A stretch of DNA of 64,000 nt from Candidatus Thorarchaeota archaeon. GTDB lineage: Archaea > Asgardarchaeota > Thorarchaeia > Thorarchaeales > Thorarchaeaceae. The stretch lies in NCBI GenBank assembly GCA_018238205.1, contig JABCTV010000002.1, positions 1 through 64,000 of the forward strand, given 5' to 3'. This document shows positions 19,028-28,152 of the stretch, one piece after another. A program made the position numbers and the translations under genes. Below the pieces are notes generated by a model, which did not search any database, was not told the DNA's origin, and worked only from the letters and a program-made list of their open reading frames with translations. Numbering within the stretch: position 1 is the first letter of the stretch; each line of letters begins with the position of its first letter.

Positions 19028-19861
19028 TCACTCATCCTGAAGAACAGCTTCACCTATACGAACTACCATTTTTGTTTCTTTGATATCATGTGTACGAATC
19101 ACTTTAGCACCATTGTATACCGCTATCGCTGTGGCTGCTAGGGATCCGTTGAGCCTTTCTGCAGGGTCTTTCTGTTTTAGTAGGCTGCCTATGAAGGCCT
19201 TCCTGGACACTCCAACTAACAAGGGTTGATTGAAACGAGTGAACTGCTGCAAGCTCCTTAATATCTCAAAATCTACTTCAGCTGGTTTTCCAAATCCTAT
19301 TCCAGGATCTAGGAGTATTTTTTCATGCCCTATTCCTGATTTGATTGCAATTGTATAACTAGTTTCTAGTGAACTTATGGCTGAAAGAACACTCTCACAG
19401 GGAGCTCCACAATTTGCCATAATCACTATGGGAACATCTCTAGAACATACTAAATCCACCATCTTTGGATTCGCACGCAACCCAGAGATATCATTGACCA
19501 TTGCTACTCCCATATCAAGAGCCACATCTGCTACCTTTGATGAAACAGTGTCAATTGATATCGGTAGATTAGTTGAATTTGTGATATTTCTGAGTACCAT
19601 CGTGAGGCGGTTCAGCTCCTCTTTCTCTGAAATCTCAGATGTACCATAGACATTCTTTGGAGCAGTTGATGCCGCACCAACATCAATGATATCGGCGCCA
19701 TCTTTCTCCATTTTCTCAATGATTTGTTGAATTTCCGATTTGTCAGTGGCAACGGTTCCTTTGTAGAATGATTCTGGTGATAGATTGAGGATACCCATAA
19801 GGCGAACCGGATAGTCTTCTCCAATACGTAGCCCATCTACATCAACTGTGTATCTTACCAA
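19028..19861 (-). CDS. folP: Dihydropteroate synthase
   Basis: 277-residue TIM barrel that condenses the activated pterin with p-aminobenzoate (or a methanopterin-type arylamine). Pterin- and PABA-site strings are present: GILNLSPESFYKG, ADIIDVGAASTAP, LPISIDT, VNDISG, LLDPGIGFGK and LLVGVSRKAFIGSLL. First gene of an operon with mptE, the preceding enzyme. Length is ordinary. Whether the product feeds tetrahydrofolate or a methanopterin analogue cannot be told, but GcvT and GlyA nearby favour a C1 carrier in use. Confidence 0.9.
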   Translation of the reverse strand: MVRYTVDVDGLRIGEDYPVRLMGILNLSPESFYKGTVATDKSEIQQIIEKMEKDGADIIDVGAASTAPKNVYGTSEISEKEELNRLTMVLRNITNSTNLPISIDTVSSKVADVALDMGVAMVNDISGLRANPKMVDLVCSRDVPIVIMANCGAPCESVLSAISSLETSYTIAIKSGIGHEKILLDPGIGFGKPAEVDFEILRSLQQFTRFNQPLLVGVSRKAFIGSLLKQKDPAERLNGSLAATAIAVYNGAKVIRTHDIKETKMVVRIGEAVLQDE

Positions 19862-19946
19862 GGAGTATGCCTCAATAGAGGACTAAATGGAAGGACATAA
19901 AATGTAGTCGATTTAGCTTCGCATCAAGTCAAGACGGTGATTTTCC

Positions 19947-21092
19947 ATGAATGACAGGCTTGAAAGAACTCAGCTCTATGATTGGCATAAAGAACACGGT
20001 GATGTCATCCCGTTTGCTGGTTGGGAAATGCCAGTACGCTACAGTAGTATCAGGGAAGAACACATGGCTGTTAGAGAGGCTGTTGGAATTTTTGACACCA
20101 GCCATATGTCGAGAATTTTTGTGAAAGGTGCTCAGGCTACAGAGTTTCTCCAATCAATCACAACAAACAATGTAAACAAGCTCAAAATTAATGGTGGACA
20201 ATATACGACATGCTTGAATGAAGCCGGTGGAATCCATGATGATCTTATGCTCTATAGGATAGATGAAGATGAATACATCTGGGTAACAAATGCAGACAAT
20301 GGCCCCAAAATCCTGGCTCATTTATTGAATCACTCGAAAGGTATTGACGTTAAAATTGATAACAGAACTAACGAAATTGCAATGATTGCTGTTCAGGGAC
20401 CCAAAGCCCTTTCATTACTCAGTAAGATGTCAGGTAGAGATATGGATGAATTTGGCAGATTCACTTGCAACCCACTAACTATTGCTGGATACGACACTTT
20501 CCTGTGCAGAACAGGGTATACTGGAGAAGCAGGTGCAGAAGTATTAGTAATGAACTGTCCCCTTTCAGATGAAGGAAAGAAACTAGCTATTGGTTTCTGG
20601 AACGAACTTCTCAACCAAGGTGCTGAATTTGACATCAAGCCCTGTGGTCTAGGTGCAAGGGACTCAACACGTCTTGAAGCTGGATTTGTACTCTATGGAC
20701 ATGAGATTGATGAAGAAACATCTCCAATCGAAGCTCGAATTCCTTATGCAGTAAAATTCAAAGTAGAACCTCACTATATCGGCTATGATGTGGTTCGGAG
20801 TCACAAGAAAGAAGGGGTCAAGAAGACTAGAATTGGTTTTGTTATGATTGATCGTGGGATTCCGAGAGAAAAATATCCTATCCTCCATAATGGCAGTGAA
20901 ATTGGTATGACAACTAGTGGTGGCATCTCTCCAATTTCGAATAAGGGCATTGGAATGGGTTATGTTCCCCCAAATGCAGTCAATGTTGGCGATATCATTG
21001 AAATTGACATCAAAGGTCGTCATCGAAGAGCAGAAATTACGAAGTGGCCCTTCTATAATCCTGAAAAGTATGGTGAAACAAGGACTGCATAA
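19947..21092 (+). CDS. gcvT: Aminomethyltransferase, glycine cleavage T protein
   Basis: 381 residues. T protein releases ammonia and passes the methylene unit from lipoyl-bound aminomethyl to tetrahydrofolate. Family features are FAGWEMPVRYSSIREEH near the N-terminus, GIFDTSHMSRI, QYTTCLNEAGGIHDDLMLYR, the catalytic aspartate in that HDD loop, FLCRTGYTGEAGAEV, and CGLGARDSTRLEAGF. Normal length. gcvH follows 56 bases downstream on the same strand, making a T-H operon. No P protein or dihydrolipoamide dehydrogenase is in the window. Confidence 0.93.
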   Translation: MNDRLERTQLYDWHKEHGDVIPFAGWEMPVRYSSIREEHMAVREAVGIFDTSHMSRIFVKGAQATEFLQSITTNNVNKLKINGGQYTTCLNEAGGIHDDLMLYRIDEDEYIWVTNADNGPKILAHLLNHSKGIDVKIDNRTNEIAMIAVQGPKALSLLSKMSGRDMDEFGRFTCNPLTIAGYDTFLCRTGYTGEAGAEVLVMNCPLSDEGKKLAIGFWNELLNQGAEFDIKPCGLGARDSTRLEAGFVLYGHEIDEETSPIEARIPYAVKFKVEPHYIGYDVVRSHKKEGVKKTRIGFVMIDRGIPREKYPILHNGSEIGMTTSGGISPISNKGIGMGYVPPNAVNVGDIIEIDIKGRHRRAEITKWPFYNPEKYGETRTA

Positions 21093-21148
21093 TACATCCA
21101 AACTGATTTAAACTGAATCTTGCAATCCGAAATCATTGGTGGACAAAT

Positions 21149-21544
21149 ATGGGCGACACCGAAATTAAAGATGAATTAACATATAGTGCTGAACACGAGT
21201 GGGTCAAAGTCGAAGGTGATATTGCAATCATTGGGATAACTGACCATGCTCAGAATGCACTTCACGAGATTACTTTTGTAGAAATCTCTGAGGTAGGCAC
21301 AGTTCTCAAAGCGAATGATGAATGCGGACTTGTTGAGTCCATGAAAGCCTCATCGGATCTCTTTACACCAATTGGTGGCGAGATAATCGAAGTGAATACT
21401 GAGCTTGAAGATGCTCCAGAAAAAATTAACGAAGATTGCTATGGGGCAGGCTGGTTGTTCAAGATTAAACCTTCAAATCTTGAAGCAGATCTTGCAGCAC
21501 TAATGGATGCGAGTGCATACAAGGCATTAATCGAATCTGAATAA
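21149..21544 (+). CDS. gcvH: Glycine cleavage H protein
   Basis: 131-residue lipoyl carrier shuttling the aminomethyl group among the P, T and L proteins. The core ELTYSAEHEWVKVEGD opens the domain, and GLVESMKASSDLFTP carries the lipoylated lysine near residue 65. The C-terminal GAGWLFKIKP is typical. Follows gcvT and is closed by a strong hairpin terminator. Confidence 0.93.
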   Translation: MGDTEIKDELTYSAEHEWVKVEGDIAIIGITDHAQNALHEITFVEISEVGTVLKANDECGLVESMKASSDLFTPIGGEIIEVNTELEDAPEKINEDCYGAGWLFKIKPSNLEADLAALMDASAYKALIESE

Positions 21545-21565
21545 AATATCAAGTGCATGATTCAT

Positions 21566-21600
21566 GGTGGAGCAGTGATAAGCTCCACCCTAATCATCAT
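21566..21600 (+). terminator. Terminator after gcvT-gcvH
   Basis: An 8-bp perfect stem GGTGGAGC / GCTCCACC with an 8-base loop, followed by a T-rich stretch, 22 bases after the gcvH stop. Confidence 0.65.
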
Positions 21601-21718
21601 TTCTTTTTCTGACTGGTTTCCAAAATTATAGTACAACTCCGATTCTAACAGTAACCTTTTTAGCGCATCACAAAATCGCTCCGCCTAGTTCGGAAAGAAC
21701 GCGGAGAGCGCACTCCAT

Positions 21719-24445
21719 ATGTCAGTAGGTAAGTTCAGAAGGTCGAGTGTACGATTCCTAAAACAGGTATTCCACCGACCTAAATCAAAGATTTCACGTG
21801 GCTCGATTATGTTGATGGTGACACTTCTCATCATCTTTATATCTGCTCTTTTGCTACGTCTAGAACCCCTACTAGACTCTCAGCCAATAGTACGTGCATT
21901 TGACCCTTGGTTTCAACTAAGAGTTACTGATTATGTAACAGAAAATGGATATGCTGCATTCTTCAGTTGGTATGATGATTCGACATGGGTTCCATTTGGT
22001 CGTGATATGACCACAACAAGCTATGTTGGAGTACCTTTCACAAGTGCTTTCTTCTATTTCATACTAAATGGTTTTGGTATCAGTGTAGATGTGATTACTG
22101 TATCCCTTATCCTTCCCGCTTTAATGGGTGCTCTTACTGCAGTGGTAGCCTTCTTCCTTGGTAGAGAACTCTATAACAATACTGTTGGACTATTCACTGG
22201 AATATTCACAGCATTCATTCCCGCCTTTCTACAGAGAACAATAGCAGGATTCTATGATAATGAGTGCATTGGTGTATTTGCTATTGTCCTTACAACATTT
22301 CTATTCATGAGAGGTCTAAAACGTGGCTCTCTATCCGCTTCTGTTGGTGCAGGTCTTGCTCTAGGCTATCTTCAGATGTCTTGGGGTGCTTCAGAATTTA
22401 TGCTAGGCCTTCTTGCATTATACGCATTTACAATGTTAGTAGTTGGGCGCTATAGCAAGAAACTACTCTCTTCATACTTAATTACAATCTCGTTAGGTAT
22501 CTTTCTTGGGGCCCTCATTCCGCGAAATGGTTTTGCCAGTCTAACAGATTTCACAATCCTTGCACCAATTGGAGTTGGTGGGCTTCTTGTTATGTATGAG
22601 ATTTGGCTTAGAATTGGAGGCTATCGTGAAGCCACTGCCAATGTATTGGCACCTCACATGAAACCCATCCTTTTCGGATTAATTACTCCTATTATTGGTG
22701 TAGTTTCATATCTTATCTATGTAGGAAGTAATACACTTACAATCACTCCCTATATTTCCAACCCGATTATTCAAATTGGTTCGAAATTCCTTTCAGTAAT
22801 CAATCCATTCTTGCGGTTAGATCAACGGATTCTTGCATCAGTTGCAGAACACTTACCAAGTCCATGGGGTGCATTCTATAATACACTTCTAATTTTGATA
22901 TTCTTCTTCCCGCTTGGTTTGTATTTCTTATTCAAGAGAGGTCGTGATGAGGATTGGCTAATCCTAATATATGGAGTGACATCAGTCTACTTCGCTGGAA
23001 GTATGATTCGTCTTACTCTGATTCTTGCACCCGGTGTAGCACTCATAGCTGCAGTTGCAGCATACAACATTCTAGCACCTTATGCAAAGGTTGTCACACA
23101 ACAATCAGTCTTTGAGCGACGAAGATTCAGGATGAGTTCCTCACTCACCTCGGAACACGCACTTACTGCATTTGCGTTTATTGGTCTGTTACTGTCAGTT
23201 AACGTGATTCTTGGTGTGAATTATGTTTCATCACAAGTTGGCAATCCTGAGTTTGCACAAGCTCCACTCTCAGGCCAAGGTCAAGCCACCGATTGGCAGG
23301 TTGCTATGACCTATATTAGGAATGTCTTACCTTCTGGGTCAATAATTGCTAGTTGGTGGGACTATGGCTATTGGATTAACGGTGCTTCTGACGCGAAAAC
23401 TATAGTGGATAATGCGACGTGGAATAGTACCCAAATAGCGCTCATGGGGTATGCATTGATGGCGCTTAACCTCACTGAGTCACTTAAGACCTTCAAACTC
23501 TGGGACACAACCCATGTTCTTGTATATTGGGGACACAGATACTCGGGATTTGGCGGTGATGATGGCAAGTGGCCATGGATGGTACGAATTGCAGAGGATA
23601 GATTTGGTACATCACTGATTGATGATGCTACATACCTTGATGCTAATGACCGAACACTTGAGCCATTCTACAGCTCAACTCTCTACAAGCTCCTATCCTA
23701 TAATGAACCCAGAAATCAAGAAGAAGCAGGAATTCTTGGTTTACCCGATCCCCGAGTACAGGTGGACAGCTTCTTCTGGGAAGATACTGAATGGACCAGT
23801 CATATGCCTGTAAGTCTTCATGGTGCTTTCAAGGAGCCATATATCAGCTCTGCATACGGGACAGTCAAAATCTATGAAATTGATTACACAATGTATGACC
23901 AGTATATGAATCGTACAAATGCAGATTGGATTCCAACTTTGACCACTGGAGACTTAGGTGTATCTCTTGACGGAGAACTAACAAGTACTGAGAGTTCTCT
24001 TCAAAGCTATGATGTAGCATTTGGTGGGGGATACAATGCTCGAGTCCACACTCAAGCAAACTCAACTCACATGTACTATGGAATCCAAATGGACAACTAT
24101 ACCCTTGGTGAAGATGCCTTTGGTATTCAATTGTCCCCAGAGAACGCAGTTCTTGATTCTGACCTCAGAATTGTGAACTATAATGGTCAACCATTTGATG
24201 GTAACATTCACTATGATGGAACTTGGACCGAAGACTCTACTGGTACAAACTCTACCGAATTTGCTAGTGGTGATAATGTAATCGAATTCATAATTCCATT
24301 ACAATCTGGAGATCCTCAGGATGTTGGAATGTTTCCAGGAATGAATTACCAGCTAAAATTCCTCTGGTGGAACAACGTAGACCATGGTGAACCAACCTTT
24401 GCCAGTGATTGGAATACTTTCTGGGTTCCAATTCAGATCTACTAG
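21719..24445 (+). CDS. aglB: Oligosaccharyltransferase catalytic subunit AglB/STT3
   Basis: 908 residues. The membrane half has about 13 hydrophobic helices and the acidic loop motif RAFDPWFQLR near residue 60. The soluble half opens with the catalytic WWDYGYWI near residue 545. A beta-rich C-terminus (about 680-908) ends in FWVPIQIY. The enzyme transfers a lipid-linked glycan to Asn in N-glycosylation sequons outside the cell. Basic N-terminal residues precede the first helix. The OSTC-like protein at 17856 is a candidate partner, and secreted proteins in this window carry NxS/T sequons. Start ATG follows directly on upstream CAT. Confidence 0.93.
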   Translation: MSVGKFRRSSVRFLKQVFHRPKSKISRGSIMLMVTLLIIFISALLLRLEPLLDSQPIVRAFDPWFQLRVTDYVTENGYAAFFSWYDDSTWVPFGRDMTTTSYVGVPFTSAFFYFILNGFGISVDVITVSLILPALMGALTAVVAFFLGRELYNNTVGLFTGIFTAFIPAFLQRTIAGFYDNECIGVFAIVLTTFLFMRGLKRGSLSASVGAGLALGYLQMSWGASEFMLGLLALYAFTMLVVGRYSKKLLSSYLITISLGIFLGALIPRNGFASLTDFTILAPIGVGGLLVMYEIWLRIGGYREATANVLAPHMKPILFGLITPIIGVVSYLIYVGSNTLTITPYISNPIIQIGSKFLSVINPFLRLDQRILASVAEHLPSPWGAFYNTLLILIFFFPLGLYFLFKRGRDEDWLILIYGVTSVYFAGSMIRLTLILAPGVALIAAVAAYNILAPYAKVVTQQSVFERRRFRMSSSLTSEHALTAFAFIGLLLSVNVILGVNYVSSQVGNPEFAQAPLSGQGQATDWQVAMTYIRNVLPSGSIIASWWDYGYWINGASDAKTIVDNATWNSTQIALMGYALMALNLTESLKTFKLWDTTHVLVYWGHRYSGFGGDDGKWPWMVRIAEDRFGTSLIDDATYLDANDRTLEPFYSSTLYKLLSYNEPRNQEEAGILGLPDPRVQVDSFFWEDTEWTSHMPVSLHGAFKEPYISSAYGTVKIYEIDYTMYDQYMNRTNADWIPTLTTGDLGVSLDGELTSTESSLQSYDVAFGGGYNARVHTQANSTHMYYGIQMDNYTLGEDAFGIQLSPENAVLDSDLRIVNYNGQPFDGNIHYDGTWTEDSTGTNSTEFASGDNVIEFIIPLQSGDPQDVGMFPGMNYQLKFLWWNNVDHGEPTFASDWNTFWVPIQIY

Positions 24446-24458
24446 TAATATAATCAAT

Positions 24459-24500
24459 GGCAACTGGTCACTAGTATCAGTTGCCAAGATTCTTCTTTTT
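24459..24500 (+). terminator. Terminator after aglB
   Basis: 8-bp perfect stem GGCAACTG / CAGTTGCC with an 11-base loop, then a T-rich run. Lies between the convergent aglB and nop10 stops. Confidence 0.65.
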
Positions 24501-24507
24501 CCAAAAA

Positions 24508-24684
24508 TTAACTGGTTTCTTGTTGCTGTATCTTACGTTTAGCTTTTCTTCTATAGTCACCATATTTGTCTTGGGGACTATACTTTGGAGGTTTAGGATC
24601 TGAAACAATACCTCCACACTTTGGACAAGTATTTTGATTCAGAGTGTATTTATTGCACTTGGGGCATTTATAGAGATGAGGCAT
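24508..24684 (-). CDS. nop10: Ribosome biogenesis protein Nop10
   Basis: 58 residues, short but clear: MPHLYKCPKCNKYTL, then CPKCGG, then PPKYSPQDKYGDYRRKA. The four cysteines form the zinc ribbon of archaeal Nop10, and the PPxxSPxDxYxxYR tail is the family's linear Cbf5-binding segment. Nop10 is a core part of H/ACA ribonucleoproteins that make pseudouridine in rRNA. It ends the ribosomal operon with aIF2-alpha, S27e and L44e, the usual archaeal order. The gap to aif2a is 16 bases. Confidence 0.93.
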   Translation of the reverse strand: MPHLYKCPKCNKYTLNQNTCPKCGGIVSDPKPPKYSPQDKYGDYRRKAKRKIQQQETS

Positions 24685-24700
24685 ATATGATACCCACCCC

Positions 24701-25495
24701 TTACTTTCTCATAAAATTAATTGTTCCAGAGCCTTTCTCTATCTGTTTTGAAATTAAACCATAAACGTCTGAGAGAATTTCTTCAGCCTCTTTGTAATCT
24801 GGGCTGACGATTCTAAGTTTGTATCTGGGTGAACCTAGAGTGTATATTTCAGTCGTTGACTTTTCATGACTCTTCCCTTTTGCAAGTCCTTCAATCAGAG
24901 CTTTCTTGATTACTTCAATTCCCTCTGTACCAGGAACAAGTATAGTCATTTCACCGTCAATCTCAACAAAAGGTATCTCGATTCGTTGTTTTGCTAAATC
25001 TGCAACCTGTTTCTTCAGTTTCTTAGTTGCTTGGACCTCTTCAAAGACTTCTACATCACCATCTGCAGCTTTCTCTAGTCCTGTATATATCTCTCCAAAG
25101 ACATCCTCAATTGACCAACCAATCTTCTCATAGACTTGTTCGAGAGTTATACCATTCTCTTTGGCTACCAATTCTAAGAGCTTCTCTGCTTTCTGAGCAC
25201 GTTTCCACTCATTATTCTTGACTCTTTTGGACTCACTGGAAACACGTCTAAGAGAACAATCAATGTGCATCTTCTCTTCGTCTACTTTTAGAACTTTTAC
25301 AACAACACGCTGATTCTCATGGATATGATTACGAATATTTCTGACCCACGTACTACTAATCTCTGAAATATGAATGAATCCCTCTTTGTTCCCATATTCG
25401 GGTAAATGAACGTAGGCCCCATAAGGAGCCACCTTGCTTGCAACAGCTATAGCATAATTATCTGGGTTTGGCCAATCAGCACGTTTCTGGACCAT
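24701..25495 (-). CDS. Translation initiation factor aIF2 alpha
   Basis: 264 residues. N-terminal S1-type OB fold (VASKVAPYGAYVHLPEYGNKEG..HISE), helical middle (about 90-175) and C-terminal alpha/beta domain with SPRYKLRIVSPDYKEAEE. This is the standard aIF2-alpha architecture. It binds initiator tRNA within the aIF2 heterotrimer. The regulatory serine region seen in eukaryotes corresponds to the WVRNIRNHIHENQRV loop, which has no clear Ser51 equivalent. Operon with S27e (12-base gap) upstream and Nop10 downstream. Confidence 0.92.
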   Translation of the reverse strand: MVQKRADWPNPDNYAIAVASKVAPYGAYVHLPEYGNKEGFIHISEISSTWVRNIRNHIHENQRVVVKVLKVDEEKMHIDCSLRRVSSESKRVKNNEWKRAQKAEKLLELVAKENGITLEQVYEKIGWSIEDVFGEIYTGLEKAADGDVEVFEEVQATKKLKKQVADLAKQRIEIPFVEIDGEMTILVPGTEGIEVIKKALIEGLAKGKSHEKSTTEIYTLGSPRYKLRIVSPDYKEAEEILSDVYGLISKQIEKGSGTINFMRK

Positions 25496-25507
25496 TTTCT
25501 TTTCTCC

Positions 25508-25708
25508 TTACGGAAGGACCTCAACTTCTCTCGCGATTGGTTCTAGTTTGGCCTTTCCTCCGCTTGGCTTAGCAAGTATCTTATCGCACTTAAGGCATTT
25601 TACCTCTGTAGTTGCGTTTCCAAAAATAATCTGCTCATTTTCACAATCAAGGCATTTTACCTTTAAGAACCGTGAGTTTGGTTGTCGAACAATATCGCCT
25701 TTTGGCAT
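25508..25708 (-). CDS. rps27e: Ribosomal protein S27e
   Basis: 66 residues from the internal ATG (MPKGDIVRQPNSRFLKVKC), preferred to an in-frame ATG three codons upstream because it matches the family N-terminus. Zinc ribbon CLDCENEQ...CLKCDK and the C-terminal LAKPSGGKAKL are diagnostic. Small-subunit protein, in operon with L44e and aIF2-alpha. Confidence 0.92.
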   Translation of the reverse strand: MPKGDIVRQPNSRFLKVKCLDCENEQIIFGNATTEVKCLKCDKILAKPSGGKAKLEPIAREVEVLP

Positions 25709-25718
25709 AATAATCACC

Positions 25719-26000
25719 CTATACTTTCTGAACCTCGACCTTCTTCAAACGCATACTCTTGGACTGAATGATGTGGTCGCATTCCTTACACTTGAGTTTG
25801 AGCACGGTCTTTTTAGTAGTCTTAGCAAAACGTTTCTGGATTGGTTTTGGAAATGATCCATAGCCCTTTGTCAATCTTCTCATTCGGCGCTCTCCCTCTG
25901 CTTGACTTCGCCTCTTTCCAGGTTTTGCTACAGACACAGTGTGTACTGTATGCTTATGGCATCGAGGACAGTATTTGTTAAGTGCACCTTTAATCTTCAT
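25719..26000 (-). CDS. rpl44e: Ribosomal protein L44e
   Basis: 93 residues: MKIKGALNKYCPRCHKHTVH at the start, a basic middle with GYGSFPKPIQKR, and LKCKECDHIIQSKSMR at the end. The CPRC/CKEC zinc site and the GSxPKP string are typical of L44e. It lies at the E site of the large subunit. First gene of the L44e-S27e-aIF2alpha-Nop10 operon. Confidence 0.94.
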   Translation of the reverse strand: MKIKGALNKYCPRCHKHTVHTVSVAKPGKRRSQAEGERRMRRLTKGYGSFPKPIQKRFAKTTKKTVLKLKCKECDHIIQSKSMRLKKVEVQKV

Positions 26001-26098
26001 TCAATATTCACCAATCCGTGCGCTGTGCGACTCGGCTTAGAGTCTCTTATAATACTTAGGGCATGTTCCATCTGAATCAAAGATTCTGACAGTTCCAA

Positions 26099-26293
26099 CT
26101 AATTCCCTACGAGGTAGAGTACGTGCGAAATAACCGTTGCAATAACTAGAATACTGGCAAGTATCACTACCGTTGTTGGGCCAACCTTGATACCAGGAGT
26201 CTCATCTTCGAAGAATCTGATTAGACCTGCGCCTCCAGAAGGCATTGGGCCCGACCCTTTCTTACTTTTCCGCTTCTTGGCAGTTTTTGGCAT
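26099..26293 (-). CDS. Preprotein translocase Sec61 beta (SecG-like)
   Basis: A 64-residue tail-anchored protein: basic N-terminus (PKTAKKRKSKKGSGPMPSGG), the family motif AGLIRFFEDETPGIKVGP and one C-terminal hydrophobic helix (VVILASILVIATVISHVLYLV). This is the archaeal/eukaryotic Sec61-beta form. Start is the second of two adjacent ATGs or the first at 26296. It supports the SecYE channel through which the exported proteins of this window pass. Confidence 0.92.
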   Translation of the reverse strand: MPKTAKKRKSKKGSGPMPSGGAGLIRFFEDETPGIKVGPTTVVILASILVIATVISHVLYLVGN

Positions 26294-26362
26294 CAATTAT
26301 CACCTAGACTCAAGAACTCAACTTGGAGTTCAACTTTTAATCCTTTTGACCTGTATTCATAT

Positions 26363-26656
26363 TCACTCTTCTGGGCAAATGCATGGACTCTGTTTGCACT
26401 TTGAGCAAGCGTCTGTATATTTTTTGTAGAATGCTTCTGACACGTCTATATCTAATAGATTAGCAAGAGAACACAACCAAGCAAAGACATCAGCAATCTC
26501 ATCTTCTATCGCTTTAGTACCCTCTTTCTCTAGAATCGCAGTGCTCAGTTCAGTGAGTTCTTCTCGTGTTCGTTGAAGGGTTCCATTTACTCCTCTTGCT
26601 CTATCCCGATCCCAGTAAACTTTTCGCATCATCTCTTGTGCTTCTTCAATCTTCAT
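26363..26656 (-). CDS. MazG-like nucleotide pyrophosphohydrolase
   Basis: 97 residues from ATG 26656 (MKIEEAQEMMRKVYWDRD). An upstream in-frame ATG gives an N-terminus unlike the family. All-alpha MazG/dUTPase fold with the metal site EELTELSTAILE and EDEIADVFAWLCSLA (EExxE and ExxD). Such enzymes cleave NTPs, often non-canonical ones, to NMP and PPi. A C-terminal CSKCKQSPCICPEE adds four cysteines, probably a zinc tail, a common addition in archaeal members. Follows glyA on the same strand. Confidence 0.8.
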   Translation of the reverse strand: MKIEEAQEMMRKVYWDRDRARGVNGTLQRTREELTELSTAILEKEGTKAIEDEIADVFAWLCSLANLLDIDVSEAFYKKYTDACSKCKQSPCICPEE

Positions 26657-26694
26657 ATGAGGCCCTCCAAGGGGGTCTGAAATCAATCAGACCC

Positions 26695-28017
26695 TTACTT
26701 GAATCTTAGATGAGCATATGCTGGTGTTTCATTCTCGAAAGCATAATGCACTTTTTGGTATTCCTTGCGGAACTCTCCAATCTCAGCTGCAACTTTGCTC
26801 AAATCGTCACCCTTCATGACGACTCTAGTCATGAACTCTGCAATTGCATCCATTTCTGACTCTTTCATACCAAGTCTCGTCATTTCACTGGTTCCTAATC
26901 TGATTCCACCAGGAGTCTTGTAATCTCGACCTCTCTTCTTGTCCCAAGGCAAGAGATTACGATTGATGATTATGTTGGCATCCTCAAGGTTCACTTCGAC
27001 AGCTGCTCCATCTTTCATTGGTGTTTCAGTGACATCTACCAAAACAACATGTGACTGAGTAAAGCCCTTGTGTTCGGCAATAACTTGCCATCCTCGCTCA
27101 TGAAGTGACTGTGCTAGAGCCTTTGCATTCTTCATAATCTGTTTACTATAATCAACACCATACTCCATCATCTCAGCCAAAACAACAGCGAGACCAGCTA
27201 CATTGTGGAGATGGTGGTTGCTAAGCAATCCTGGGAATGATGCTCTCTTAATTTTATCAGCCCATTCCTCTTTTGCAAGAACCATCGCATGTTGTGGTCC
27301 TGGAAGTGTCTTGTGAGTAGATGTAGTCATAATGTCTGCACCTTCCCTCAAAGGATCTTGGAAGAATCCTGAAGCAATCAGTCCTGAAACATGAGCTGAA
27401 TCATAACCTATTGTCATACCATACTCGTCTGCAATCTCACGGAACTCCTTAACTGGATGTGGGAATGGAAATACACTTCCTCCGAAGAGTAGGAATTTAA
27501 TCTCATCACCTTTCTCATGGAGCTTCTTGATCACTTTCATGCTCTCATCTACGTCAATGTTGAACTCCTTGTCATCGAACGTCCAATTGCGAACCTTATG
27601 ACCTCGAATAGCGCCAGCAGTTCCACCCAAGTTCTTTCTAGCATGGGAGATGTGCCCACCGTGGGCAATGGATAGTGCCATCATTCTATCTAGAGGATCC
27701 ATAACTGCTGTATACATAGCAAGATTGGCAACTACTCCTGAAACAGGTCGTACGTCTGCAAACTCTGCCTTGTAGAGTTTCTTCGCCAAATCGATAGTGA
27801 TGTGTTCTACTTCATCGATGTACTTGCAACCTGCATAGACACGTTCACCTGGCCAGCCTTCTGCATAGCGGTCTCGAAAGTCACTGACTATTGCAGATCT
27901 CACTGCGGGAGATGACACGTTCTCACTGGCAATGAGATTTATTGTGTTCTGCATCCATAAATCATGTTTTTCCAATAACGAAAATATAGAATCGTATTTT
28001 TCCCTATGGTCACTCAT
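26695..28017 (-). CDS. glyA: Serine hydroxymethyltransferase
   Basis: 440 residues. Interconverts serine and glycine with a C1 unit on a pterin carrier. Visible: NLIASENVSSPAVR, YAEGWPGERVYAGC, GGHISHARK, YDSAHVSGLIASG, and the PLP lysine in TTSTHKTLPGPQHAM. These fit the archaeal subgroup (HISH in place of HLTH). With GcvT/GcvH it forms a glycine-serine C1 cycle. Probably leads a short operon with the MazG-like gene, 38 bases downstream. Confidence 0.94.
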   Translation of the reverse strand: MSDHREKYDSIFSLLEKHDLWMQNTINLIASENVSSPAVRSAIVSDFRDRYAEGWPGERVYAGCKYIDEVEHITIDLAKKLYKAEFADVRPVSGVVANLAMYTAVMDPLDRMMALSIAHGGHISHARKNLGGTAGAIRGHKVRNWTFDDKEFNIDVDESMKVIKKLHEKGDEIKFLLFGGSVFPFPHPVKEFREIADEYGMTIGYDSAHVSGLIASGFFQDPLREGADIMTTSTHKTLPGPQHAMVLAKEEWADKIKRASFPGLLSNHHLHNVAGLAVVLAEMMEYGVDYSKQIMKNAKALAQSLHERGWQVIAEHKGFTQSHVVLVDVTETPMKDGAAVEVNLEDANIIINRNLLPWDKKRGRDYKTPGGIRLGTSEMTRLGMKESEMDAIAEFMTRVVMKGDDLSKVAAEIGEFRKEYQKVHYAFENETPAYAHLRFK

Positions 28018-28152
28018 AATCTTCTCTCCGTATCATGAATTTCGCATCAATGAATTATGATGCTTCTCTAAGGAACTTTTTGATACTCTTCCATTCAAAA
28101 GTCTTTACTCTCATCAATGTACTGATTAGATGCATTATAGTTTCAAATATAG

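Noticed and set aside
20664..21101. 145-codon frame antisense to gcvT
   Set aside because: Lies fully inside the clear gcvT gene and has no family features.
21149..21544. Biotin carrier instead of GcvH
   Set aside because: The lysine context is ESMKASSDL of lipoyl H proteins, not the AMKM of biotin carriers, and gcvT is adjacent.
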